Shown here: positions 9,129-16,834 of the stretch, in pieces | Layout: each line of letters starts with the position of its first letter | Position numbering within the stretch: position 1 is the stretch's first letter | Assembly: GCF_000300535.1 (NCBI RefSeq) | Contig: NZ_AMSH01000004.1 | Span: 62,001 to 126,000, forward strand | Source: Bacillus xiamenensis | GTDB taxonomy: Bacteria > Bacillota > Bacilli > Bacillales > Bacillaceae | DNA: 64,000 nt | Reading direction: 5' to 3' | Program-made: the position numbers and the translations under genes | Notes under the pieces: generated by a model | Database searches by the model: none | What the model saw: the letters and a program-made list of their open reading frames with translations, nothing else | What the model was told of the DNA's origin: nothing

Positions 9129-9136
9129 ATATGTTT

Positions 9137-9166
9137 AAAACCGTTCCTGTTCGGGAACGGTTTTTT
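9137..9166 (+). terminator. terminator after pepT
   Basis: AAAACCGTTCC and GGGAACGGTTTTTT form a perfect hairpin with a run of six T. Confidence 0.9.
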
Positions 9167-9416
9167 AATGAAAGTTTACAATTTTCTGAAACTTCTGTGA
9201 CACTTAATCGTACTAATAGAGACAACCCCAGAAAAATTCTTCTTGACGAGTGAAATAACTGGAAATATAATAGTTACAAACGACCAGTATTTTAGACCTA
9301 AATTAGCAGATAAACTAAACCTTAAGGACTAAACTGAGTCTGCTGCTTATTTTCAGTTATAAACATCACTCACCCTGTCTACACTGAAAGAATAGGATGA
9401 ATTGGAGGAATGTCAT

Positions 9417-9596
9417 ATGATGATTTTATTGATTATCGCTTCACTTTGCTGCTACTTACTACTCTCTTTCAAAAAAGATAACCGCACCCAAAAACGAAAA
9501 AGCGCAGAGCTTTCGGAGTTCGAAATCTTTCGTATGCGCCGCCACTACAACGGCAAACGCCGCCACCCACTACACAATGCACCCAAACAAGTATAA
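9417..9596 (+). CDS. small single-pass membrane protein, 59 aa
   Basis: MMILLIIASLCCYLLLSF makes one transmembrane helix at the very N terminus. A short, very basic cytoplasmic tail rich in R, K and H follows (RMRRHYNGKRRHPLHN). GGAGG at 9404-9408 is eight bases from ATG 9417, and a TTG frame from 9402 would remove that site. The gene has its own terminator. I do not recognise a family; the basic tail could bind anionic lipids or nucleic acid. About 250 bases before it hold no gene that I can see. Confidence 0.6.
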   Translation: MMILLIIASLCCYLLLSFKKDNRTQKRKSAELSEFEIFRMRRHYNGKRRHPLHNAPKQV

Positions 9597-9606
9597 ATTG
9601 AAAGGA

Positions 9607-9630
9607 AGAGCCTGATCAGGGGCTCTTTTT
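9607..9630 (+). terminator. terminator after the 59-aa gene
   Basis: AGAGCC and GGCTCT stem with an eight-base loop and a run of T. Confidence 0.8.
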
Positions 9631-9659
9631 GTTTGCAAATAACCGATTCAGACACATCA

Positions 9660-9692
9660 AAAACGACCAAATTCATGGCCGTTTCTCTTTTT
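9660..9692 (-). terminator. terminator of the DUF3298 gene
   Basis: AAACGACC...GGCCGTTT hairpin directly after the stop codon at 9694. T-rich on both sides, so probably bidirectional. Confidence 0.6.
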
Positions 9693-9693
9693 T

Positions 9694-10371
9694 TTATTTA
9701 TACACCTTCGCAGGAACTTGAATCATAGGGATTCCTTGAGAGTATGGTGCGATTTCATATGGCTGGAAGACAACTGCAATTCCCTTTTTCGTGAAGTAAT
9801 ACTGCGTGTTGTAGTCGATTTGAATATCACTTTTTTTCAGGTCCGCATAGAATTTACTTTTATGCTTCTTCGTATATTTATAGATATAATCTCTTACTTT
9901 CGTGCGTTTTTTCTTTGTTTTCACAACATCTGTTAAGTACAACTGCTTTGTCTTTTTCTTTGTTAACACATAGTTCATGCTCGTGACCATCGTATCCCCA
10001 TGCATGGTGCCGTCATTCATGTAATCATAGTTTAAGAAACTTAGTTTCTTCCCATTGTTAAATTTCGTTTCGAACGATCTCTCGTACGTGATCTTCCCAA
10101 TGCCTTCTTTTTTCGCTTCGTCCTTTAAGAACAAGTACATAGAATAGGAGAATGCGATATCTTCTTTTAAATCATGGTTGATGGTTTTCATATGCGCCTT
10201 ACTAAGGTTTTTCACCTGTGCATATTTGAACGTTTTTTTCTTCTTATAATAATGTGTGCTTACTTTTGCTTTTTTTGCTTGTTTGGCATCCGCAGATCCA
10301 ACTGGAGCAAACAACGAAACAATCAGCGAAAAAATGAGCAGGCTGATCGTTAAGCTCTTTTTCATTGTCAT
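9694..10371 (-). CDS. secreted DUF3298 / RsiV-C-like domain protein
   Basis: The 225-residue protein has a classic signal peptide (MTMKKS, then a hydrophobic core LTISLLIFSLIVSLFAPVG, cleavage near SADAKQ). The C-terminal half has the DUF3298 pattern SFLNYDYMNDGTMHGDT and ends with YYFTKKGIAVVFQPYEIAPY, typical of the extracellular domains of RsiV and PdaC. It has no anti-sigma region or deacetylase domain, so it is a free-standing copy of the domain. It is very lysine-rich. DUF3298 of RsiV binds lysozyme (known), so binding of a wall-active protein is a reasonable guess. ATG 10371 follows GGGGG. Confidence 0.7.
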   Translation of the reverse strand: MTMKKSLTISLLIFSLIVSLFAPVGSADAKQAKKAKVSTHYYKKKKTFKYAQVKNLSKAHMKTINHDLKEDIAFSYSMYLFLKDEAKKEGIGKITYERSFETKFNNGKKLSFLNYDYMNDGTMHGDTMVTSMNYVLTKKKTKQLYLTDVVKTKKKRTKVRDYIYKYTKKHKSKFYADLKKSDIQIDYNTQYYFTKKGIAVVFQPYEIAPYSQGIPMIQVPAKVYK

Positions 10372-10529
10372 AGTAAAAACCCCCATTTTTGTCTATTACC
10401 AAATGAGTATACCATGACAAAAGAACCAAAAAAAGTATTTTTTCCATATTATCCTTTCTTTTTCCACATCAGGTTTGTTTACCGTTTTCATTAGTTCCTG
10501 TATGCTTAATATAGAATGTTAGATGAAGT

Positions 10530-11390
10530 GTGGTGTTTATCATAGAAGAGAATATTTTTAGTCATATTAGAACAACGTTTCATAGTTTATCTCCAACACA
10601 GAAAAAGATTGCCAATTACATTTTGCAAAACCCTCAGAAAGTTGTGCTTCATTCCATTAGTGCGCTCGCCGCTGAATGCAACACAAGTGAAACGACGATC
10701 TTTCGGTTTCTACGAAAAATTGGCTATGAGTCATATCAAGTGTTTCGCGTCCACATCGCGCAGGATATTGCGACCAATACGCCCCAATCAATATACGGCG
10801 AGATCGAGGCATCTGATAGTGTCGCAGATATTAAACACAAAGTCATAGAGTTAACAACAAACTCGATTCAGGATATGAAGCATATTCTAGAAGACCAGGC
10901 TGTGACAAAGTTTATTGAGAAAATGAAGCAGGCACATAAAACTGTCTTCTTTGGAGCAGGTGCATCCGGTTTTATTGCTGGAGATGCCTATCATAAATTC
11001 CTTCAGCTTGGTTTTGAAGTGAGTCTATGCAGTGATCCTCATATGATGAATATGATTGCAACCCATGCAACGGAACATGATTTTATCGTTGCAATCTCAC
11101 ATTCAGGAGAAAGCAGAGAAATCCTGGATGCCGTGCAATTTGCTAAGGAAAAAGGAGCAGCAATCGCTTCGATCACGAGCTATCCAAAATCAGAGCTCGC
11201 CAAGCGATCTGATTTTCATCTGCTCAGTTCATCAAGAGAAACAACCTATCGCTCCGACTCAATGATTTCCCGTATTAACCAGCTTGTGATCATTGATGTT
11301 CTGTACGTTGCAGCTGTTTTAGAACTAGGACCACATGCGATCGAAAACGTCAAACGATCTCGATTAGCCGTAGCTAAAAATAAAACATAA
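10530..11390 (+). CDS. RpiR/MurR-family regulator of the acid-sugar operon
   Basis: The 286-residue protein has an N-terminal HTH_6 domain (about residues 1-77, with SPTQKKIANYIL and CNTSETTIFRFLRKIGYESYQ). A C-terminal SIS sugar-phosphate-binding domain follows (KTVFFGAGASGFIAGDAYHKF, VAISHSGESREIL). GTG 10530 or GTG 10533 is the start; no strong ribosome site is visible. It lies just upstream of, and in line with, the dehydrogenase-kinase-permease operon but is separated from it by its own terminator and a new promoter. It probably senses a phosphorylated intermediate and controls that promoter (inference). Confidence 0.85.
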   Translation: MVFIIEENIFSHIRTTFHSLSPTQKKIANYILQNPQKVVLHSISALAAECNTSETTIFRFLRKIGYESYQVFRVHIAQDIATNTPQSIYGEIEASDSVADIKHKVIELTTNSIQDMKHILEDQAVTKFIEKMKQAHKTVFFGAGASGFIAGDAYHKFLQLGFEVSLCSDPHMMNMIATHATEHDFIVAISHSGESREILDAVQFAKEKGAAIASITSYPKSELAKRSDFHLLSSSRETTYRSDSMISRINQLVIIDVLYVAAVLELGPHAIENVKRSRLAVAKNKT

Positions 11391-11398
11391 ATGGCATA

Positions 11399-11427
11399 AG
11401 ACCGGAGCTGATTCCGGTCTTTTTTTG
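11399..11427 (+). terminator. terminator after the RpiR gene
   Basis: AGACCGGA and TCCGGTCT form a perfect eight-bp stem followed by seven T. Confidence 0.9.
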
Positions 11428-11448
11428 TGACTTCCCTCATATTTTCCG

Positions 11449-11477
11449 TTGACACGTTCTATCACGTCATGTACATT
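11449..11477 (+). promoter_or_regulatory. sigma-A promoter of the acid-sugar operon
   Basis: A consensus -35 TTGACA at 11449-11454 is 17 bases from TACATT at 11472-11477. It follows the RpiR terminator and precedes the inverted repeats, so the operators would lie in the initially transcribed region. Confidence 0.6.
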
Positions 11478-11486
11478 AAATGAACA

Positions 11487-11555
11487 ATAGTTTATTTCCT
11501 ACTATCAAATATAATAGATAGTATATATACTAACAAAAAGAAAAGAAAGCGCTTT
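11487..11555. promoter_or_regulatory. inverted repeats, candidate RpiR operator and possible cre
   Basis: TACTATC (11500-11506) and GATAGTA (11517-11523) form a perfect inverted repeat with a 10-base spacer. A third half-site, ATAGT at 11487-11491, mirrors ACTAT at 11501-11505. Further on, AAAGCGCTTT at 11546-11555 is a perfect palindrome that partly resembles a cre core. The placement downstream of the -10 suggests repression by blocking RNA polymerase. Confidence 0.55.
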
Positions 11556-11587
11556 TTGTAAGGGTTTTCGAAATGGGAGGCGACAAA

Positions 11588-12481
11588 ATGACGAAGCAAA
11601 TTGGATTCATCGGATTAGGAATTATGGGAAAACCTATGGCACTTAATCTATTAAAAGCCGGTCATACTGTGACTGTTTTCGATATTCATACGGAAGCTGT
11701 TCAAGCATTAAAAGAAGCAGGAGCAAAAGGCGCCACTTCAGCTGCTGAGGCAGCATCTGAAAGCGATATCATAATCACGATGCTTCCCAAGGGTGAGCAT
11801 GTAGAAGCAGTTGTAGCAGGTGAACAGGGCATTTTAGCTGCCGCTAAACCTGGCACGGTCATCATTGATATGAGCTCTATTTCACCTGTTACTTCTAGAG
11901 CATTAGCTGCACTGGCAAAACAGCATCAGGTCGAATTTATTGATGCACCTGTCAGCGGCGGAGAGCCGAAAGCGATTGACGGAACACTGGCGATTATGGT
12001 GGGCGGCGAAGAAGCGATCTTCGAACAAGTGAAGGATGTCCTGCATGCCATGGGCACAGATGTCGTATTAGTTGGATCAAATGGAAGCGGGACAACCGCT
12101 AAGCTTGCGAATCAAATCATCGTCAACTTAAATATCGCTGCCATGTCCGAGGCGCTTGTTCTTGCCGCTAAGTCAGGCATTGCGATTGATAAAATGTATG
12201 AGGCTATTCGCGGTGGACTGGCAGGAAGTGCTGTTCTCGATGCAAAGGTTCCGCTCATCTTAGAACGAAACTTTGAACCTGGCGGACGCATCGACATCAA
12301 CTTAAAGGATTTAACCAATGTGATGGAAACTGCCCATGATATTGGCGTTCCTCTTCCGCTTTCTAGTCAGCTGCTTGAAATCTTCCACGCCCTCAAAGCG
12401 GACGGAAAATCTGGACTTGATCATGGCGGAATCGTTCAATATTACGAAAAAATGGCTCATGTTGAAGTGAAGAAGGGATGA
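11588..12481 (+). CDS. NAD(P)-dependent beta-hydroxyacid dehydrogenase (LtnD/GarR type)
   Basis: The 297-residue member of the 3-hydroxyisobutyrate dehydrogenase family has an N-terminal Rossmann motif GFIGLGIMGKPMA. The substrate-binding signature is DAPVSGGEPKAIDGTLAIMVGG, and the catalytic-lysine motif is GSGTTAKLANQIIV (Lys near residue 173). GGGAGG precedes ATG 11588. Six bases separate it from the four-carbon acid-sugar kinase. That pairing is diagnostic of L-threonate / D-erythronate type catabolism, in which the dehydrogenase makes a 2-oxo acid for the kinase. The exact substrate is not decided by sequence; tartronate semialdehyde reductase is an alternative name for the same fold. 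Confidence 0.85.
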   Translation: MTKQIGFIGLGIMGKPMALNLLKAGHTVTVFDIHTEAVQALKEAGAKGATSAAEAASESDIIITMLPKGEHVEAVVAGEQGILAAAKPGTVIIDMSSISPVTSRALAALAKQHQVEFIDAPVSGGEPKAIDGTLAIMVGGEEAIFEQVKDVLHAMGTDVVLVGSNGSGTTAKLANQIIVNLNIAAMSEALVLAAKSGIAIDKMYEAIRGGLAGSAVLDAKVPLILERNFEPGGRIDINLKDLTNVMETAHDIGVPLPLSSQLLEIFHALKADGKSGLDHGGIVQYYEKMAHVEVKKG

Positions 12482-12487
12482 GGCTTT

Positions 12488-13909
12488 ATGAAACAAAGTA
12501 TTGATTTACTAAATACCATTCCGAAAGCGGATTCAGACCGCATTCAATCAGCATACGAACAAGCACTAAATCAATTTCACCATAAAGTGATTGTATTAGA
12601 CGATGACCCAACAGGCATTCAAACCGTACACGGCGTCTCTGTTTTCACCGATTGGTCAGAGAAAAGCATTGAAGCTGGTTTTCTTGAAGACAGCCGTATG
12701 TTCTTTATCTTAACCAACTCTCGCAGTATGACAGAGAAAGAAACGACGGTTCTTCATGAAACGATCGCATCAACGATTGTGAAAACGGCTGAACGGCTTG
12801 ATCAAGATTTCATCATTGTCAGCCGGGGGGATTCCACCCTGCGTGGACACTTCCCGCTAGAGACTGAAATTCTCAGAACGACCATTGAACAGCAAAGCTC
12901 CCACCAATTTGACGGCGAAATCCTTCTTCCCTTTTTTAAAGAAGGCGGGCGCTTTACGATTGGCAATATTCACTACGTACAGGAAGGACACGAATTAATT
13001 CCTGCTGGTGAGACAGAGTTTGCACTAGATCGTACATTCGGATTTCAATCTTCTCATCTCGGTGAGTGGATTGAAGAGAAATCAGGCGGATCGTTCACAA
13101 AGGAGAACACTACCTATATTTCTTTAGAGGATATACGGGCTTTACGCATTGACCACATCAAGAATCAGCTTATGACCGTGAAGAATTTTCAAAAGGTGGT
13201 TGTGAATGCGGTGGACTATGATGATGTCAAAGTCTTTGTCACTGCCCTCATAGATGCCATCAAAGCAGGACAGCAATTTCTATTTAGAAGTGCGGCCGCT
13301 CTTACAAAAGTGCTTGGCGGGGTTCAGGATCGACCCTTATTAACAAGAGAAGATTTGATCCAAGAAGAAAGCCAGCACGGTGGTCTCATCATGGTTGGTT
13401 CCCATGTCAAGAAAACAACGGAACAATTAAAAGCACTTCAACAAAATAAAGAGATCGCTTTTATCGAGTTTGATACACACCTCGTGTTAGAACCTGAAGC
13501 ATTTCAAGTGGAAATTGACCGCGTGATCCAACAGACTGAAGCGCTGTTAACATCAGGGCAATCTGTTGCTGTTTATACAAGGAGGGAACGGCTTGATCTT
13601 GGGGACGATCGTCAAGAGGAAGAATTGAAGCTGTCTGTTCAAATTAGTGATGCTGTGACAAGCATTGTCCAGCGCCTCTCCATTCGTCCTAAGTATCTGA
13701 TTGCCAAAGGTGGAATTACTTCAAGCGATATAGGAACAAGGGGTCTTAACGTCAAGCGTGCGACTGTCGCCGGTCAAATTCGACCAGGTATTCCCGTTTG
13801 GCAAACAGGAGAAGACAGTAAATTCCCATTCATGTCTTATGTGATTTTCCCGGGAAATGTTGGCTCAAAGGATACGTTAAAAGAAGCTGTAGACATACTT
13901 GAAGGATAA
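12488..13909 (+). CDS. otnK: four-carbon acid sugar kinase (OtnK/DUF1537 family)
   Basis: The 473-residue protein has the N-terminal motif VIVLDDDPTGIQTVHG and SRGDSTLRGHFPLE of the DUF1537 family. The C-terminal nucleotide-binding part has LIAKGGITSSDIGTRGL and ends with FPGNVGSKDTL. Members phosphorylate 2-oxo-tetronates (or 3-oxo-tetronates) after the partner dehydrogenase. It sits between the dehydrogenase and a GntP permease. A complete pathway also needs a class II aldolase/decarboxylase (OtnC/LtnC) and often an isomerase OtnI; neither is in this window. The length is slightly above the usual ~420-430 residues because of the N-terminal 30 residues. Confidence 0.88.
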   Translation: MKQSIDLLNTIPKADSDRIQSAYEQALNQFHHKVIVLDDDPTGIQTVHGVSVFTDWSEKSIEAGFLEDSRMFFILTNSRSMTEKETTVLHETIASTIVKTAERLDQDFIIVSRGDSTLRGHFPLETEILRTTIEQQSSHQFDGEILLPFFKEGGRFTIGNIHYVQEGHELIPAGETEFALDRTFGFQSSHLGEWIEEKSGGSFTKENTTYISLEDIRALRIDHIKNQLMTVKNFQKVVVNAVDYDDVKVFVTALIDAIKAGQQFLFRSAAALTKVLGGVQDRPLLTREDLIQEESQHGGLIMVGSHVKKTTEQLKALQQNKEIAFIEFDTHLVLEPEAFQVEIDRVIQQTEALLTSGQSVAVYTRRERLDLGDDRQEEELKLSVQISDAVTSIVQRLSIRPKYLIAKGGITSSDIGTRGLNVKRATVAGQIRPGIPVWQTGEDSKFPFMSYVIFPGNVGSKDTLKEAVDILEG

Positions 13910-13959
13910 AGCATAGGGAGTGTTCACGCTCCCTCATGCAACACAAAGGAGGAAAGATC

Positions 13960-15279
13960 ATGTCATTAGTTTTTATTGGACTTGGCGTTTTGTTATTACT
14001 TTTACTTATGGTGGTCTTTAAGTTAAACGCTTTCATTTCATTGATTATTGTCTCTTTAATTGTTGCCGTGTTAGAGGGCATGTCACCACTTGAAGCGATC
14101 GCATCTGTCGAAAAAGGGCTCGGAAGCACACTCGGTCACTTAGCATTGGTTCTTGGTTTTGGAGCGATGCTTGGTAAATTGATGGCTGATTCTGGCGGTG
14201 CTCAGCGTATCGCGATGACACTCATCGACCGATTTGGTATCGGAAAAATTCAATGGGCGACGATGCTGACTGGTTTTGTTATCGGAATTGCTCTATTTTA
14301 TGAAACCGGATTCATCATTCTCATTCCATTAGTCTTTACCATTGCTCAAGCCGCAAGACTTCCTGTGTTGTATGTGGGAATGCCGCTCGTCGCTGCACTC
14401 ATTACAACACACGGCTTCCTCCCTCCTCACCCAGGGCCGACAGCCATTGCCAATGTATTTCAAGCCAATATGGGACAAACCTTATTAATTGGAATCATTT
14501 TAGCGATTCCTGCTGTTTTAGTAGGCGGACTTCTCTTTACAAAACTATTTAAAAAGGATCAACTGCACGCACACATTCCAAAGAATTTATTTAATCCAAA
14601 GGAATTTACAGAAGATGAAATGCCTAGCTTCGGCATTAGCATTTTCACCGCTGTTTTGCCTGTATTGCTCATGACATTCAGAGCATGTTTAGAAATTTTC
14701 TTCCCGTCCTCTCCACTGCTGCCGGCGGCTGAGTTTTTAGGTGAGCCGGCGATTGCCCTATTAATCTCTGTGCTGCTTGCCATCTACACATTTGGCCTTG
14801 GCAGAGGAAAGAGCATGCAGGACGTCATGAAGTCGATTACGGATTCTATTGGCTCCATTGCGATGATTCTCTTGATCATTGCAGGCGGCGGCGCCTTTAA
14901 ACAGGTGCTCATTGACAGCGGCGTCGATCAATACATTGCGGGGATCATGCAAGGAAGCACTCTTTCTCCCCTCCTCCTCACCTGGCTGATTGCCGCTGTC
15001 CTTCGTGTCTCTTTAGGATCAGCCACTGTCGCCGGTCTCACAGCGGCTGGCATTTCTGCACCGCTGATTGGTTTGACGGGTGTCAGCCCGGAATTAATGG
15101 TGATTGCAACAGGTGCCGGGAGTATTACGTTCTCTCACGTAAATGATGCGGGTTTCTGGATTTACAAAGAATACTTTAATCTGTCGATGGCTCAAACCTT
15201 TAAAACTTGGACATTGATGGTGACTGTTCTTTCACTTGTCGGACTAGCTGGTGTCCTCGTCGCTGATTTGTTCATGTAG
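13960..15279 (+). CDS. GntP-family acid-sugar permease
   Basis: The 439-residue polytopic protein has about 12 hydrophobic segments. Family motifs include GFGAMLGKLMADSGGAQRIA, ALITTHGFLPPHPGPTAIAN and a late TGAGSITFSHVNDAGFW. ATG 13960 follows AAAGGAGG; an earlier in-frame ATG at 13936 has no ribosome site. GntP proteins are proton symporters for gluconate and related acid sugars, so this one probably imports the substrate of the two enzymes before it. Confidence 0.9.
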   Translation: MSLVFIGLGVLLLLLLMVVFKLNAFISLIIVSLIVAVLEGMSPLEAIASVEKGLGSTLGHLALVLGFGAMLGKLMADSGGAQRIAMTLIDRFGIGKIQWATMLTGFVIGIALFYETGFIILIPLVFTIAQAARLPVLYVGMPLVAALITTHGFLPPHPGPTAIANVFQANMGQTLLIGIILAIPAVLVGGLLFTKLFKKDQLHAHIPKNLFNPKEFTEDEMPSFGISIFTAVLPVLLMTFRACLEIFFPSSPLLPAAEFLGEPAIALLISVLLAIYTFGLGRGKSMQDVMKSITDSIGSIAMILLIIAGGGAFKQVLIDSGVDQYIAGIMQGSTLSPLLLTWLIAAVLRVSLGSATVAGLTAAGISAPLIGLTGVSPELMVIATGAGSITFSHVNDAGFWIYKEYFNLSMAQTFKTWTLMVTVLSLVGLAGVLVADLFM

Positions 15280-15362
15280 GAAAATAAATTGTAAAAACCA
15301 TTGACTTTTTCTCAAAAAGGTTGAATAATTGTGTTTATTAAGAAAATTGAATCAAAAGGTAA

Positions 15363-15525
15363 CCTTATTAAGAGTGGTGGAGGGACTGGCCCTGTGAAAC
15401 CCGGCAACCGCTGTTCCTCGGAACAGAATGGTGCTAATTCCTTAAACAAGCTGATGCTTGTTTGAAGATAAGGCAGAGATCTCACAGTATATGATGCTCT
15501 TCCTTATCCAAGGAAGAGCTTTTTT
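15363..15525 (+). ncRNA. S-box (SAM-I) riboswitch with intrinsic terminator
   Basis: The leader has the S-box core: AGAGTGGTGGAGGGACTGGC, CCTGTGAAACCCGGCAACC and the conserved GGTGCTAATTCC. P1 pairs CCTTAT (15363-15368) with ATAAGG (15468-15473). The terminator is GCTCTTCCTT/AAGGAAGAGC followed by six T (15496-15525). Its CCTTATC segment can also pair with GATAAGG of P1, which makes the antiterminator. With SAM bound, P1 forms and transcription stops before the downstream methionine synthase gene. Confidence 0.95.
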
Positions 15526-15561
15526 ATTTGAATGTTAACCTGAAGAAAGAAGGGATTCAGC

Positions 15562-16683
15562 ATGACACAAGTACAAACCATCGGAAAGAAAACAACAAAG
15601 CCGCCATTTCGCGCAGATCAAGTAGGGAGTTTGCTTCGTTCTGAGCGCATCAAAGAAGCTCGCAAGCAAAAAGCCGACGGTACACTGACAGCAGAGCAGC
15701 TAAGGCAAATTGAAAACGAGGAAATTACACGTATTGTAGAGAAGCAAAAGGAAATTGGATTAGAGGTTGTCACAGATGGAGAATTCAGACGTGCATGGTG
15801 GCATTTTGACTTTCTAGAAGGACTTGATGGAGTCGAAGGATTTGAAGCAGACCAGGGCATTCAATTCCACAACACGACGACAAAAGCGAGAGGCATCAAG
15901 GTAACAGGCAAGATTGATTTTACAGATCATCCAATGCTAGAGGATTATCGCTTCCTTCACAGCATCGCCGGTGATCATACGGCTAAAATGACGATTCCAA
16001 GCCCGAATATGCTCTTTTTCCGCGGCAAGCTTGATGAAGGTGTGTATGACAGTTTAGATGAATTCCACCATGACGTGGCACAGGCTTATAAAAAAGCCAT
16101 CCGTGCATTTTATGATGCTGGTTGCCGCTACTTACAGCTAGATGATACAGCATGGGCTGTGTTCTTCTCTGAAAAGGGACATGAACAAATCAAAGCCTTT
16201 GGCCGCGAGGAAAATGAACTTCGTGAGTCGTTTGCAAAAACAATTAATGAAGCCGTTGCCGATCGTCCAGAGGATTTAGTCATTACAATGCACATTTGCC
16301 GTGGTAATTTTAAATCGACTTGGGCAGCTGAAGGTGGCTACGAAGCCGCAGCAGAAACGATTTTTGACGGCCTAGATCTGGATGGTCTCTTTTTAGAATT
16401 CGACGATGATCGTTCTGGCGGATTTGAACCCCTTCGATATGTGAAGAATCCAAACCTTCAAATCGTACTTGGCCTTGTGACTTCAAAGTACGGAGAGCTT
16501 GAGCCGGTTGAACAGATCAAAAAACGAATCGAGGAAGCCGCTCAATACGTAAACATCAATCAAATTTGTCTAAGCCCACAATGCGGATTCGCTTCAACAG
16601 AGGAAGGCAATCTGTTAACAGAAGAGCAGCAATGGGAAAAGCTGCGTCATGTGATTGAGATTGCGGATCAAGTGTGGAAATAG
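15562..16683 (+). CDS. yxjG: MetE C-terminal-domain-like methionine synthase (YxjG/YxjH)
   Basis: The 373-residue protein corresponds to the C-terminal, zinc-binding half of cobalamin-independent methionine synthase. It begins PPFRADQVGSLLRSERIKEAR. The catalytic zinc ligands fit ITMHICRGNF (His and Cys near residue 241) and CLSPQCGFAS near residue 339. B. subtilis has two such proteins, YxjG and YxjH, both under S-box control as here. The gene is monocistronic with a terminator at 16718-16750. The methyl donor of these short forms is not settled, and I cannot separate YxjG from YxjH by sequence alone. Confidence 0.9.
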   Translation: MTQVQTIGKKTTKPPFRADQVGSLLRSERIKEARKQKADGTLTAEQLRQIENEEITRIVEKQKEIGLEVVTDGEFRRAWWHFDFLEGLDGVEGFEADQGIQFHNTTTKARGIKVTGKIDFTDHPMLEDYRFLHSIAGDHTAKMTIPSPNMLFFRGKLDEGVYDSLDEFHHDVAQAYKKAIRAFYDAGCRYLQLDDTAWAVFFSEKGHEQIKAFGREENELRESFAKTINEAVADRPEDLVITMHICRGNFKSTWAAEGGYEAAAETIFDGLDLDGLFLEFDDDRSGGFEPLRYVKNPNLQIVLGLVTSKYGELEPVEQIKKRIEEAAQYVNINQICLSPQCGFASTEEGNLLTEEQQWEKLRHVIEIADQVWK

Positions 16684-16717
16684 GCGGAAATCTGCAGAAA
16701 AAGCTTACCGTCATAAT

Positions 16718-16750
16718 AAAGAACCGCTTTTTTGGCGGTTCTTTATTTTT
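16718..16750 (+). terminator. terminator after yxjG/H
   Basis: AAAGAACCGC and GCGGTTCTTT with a T-rich tail. The base composition becomes clearly more A+T-rich after this point, so it marks the left edge of the peptide island. Confidence 0.85.
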
Positions 16751-16834
16751 TGTCATCTCTATCAACATTATATTAAGTTTAATCGTCATACTTCTATAGT
16801 AGAGTTAAGAAGATAATGAATATAAGTTATCTTC

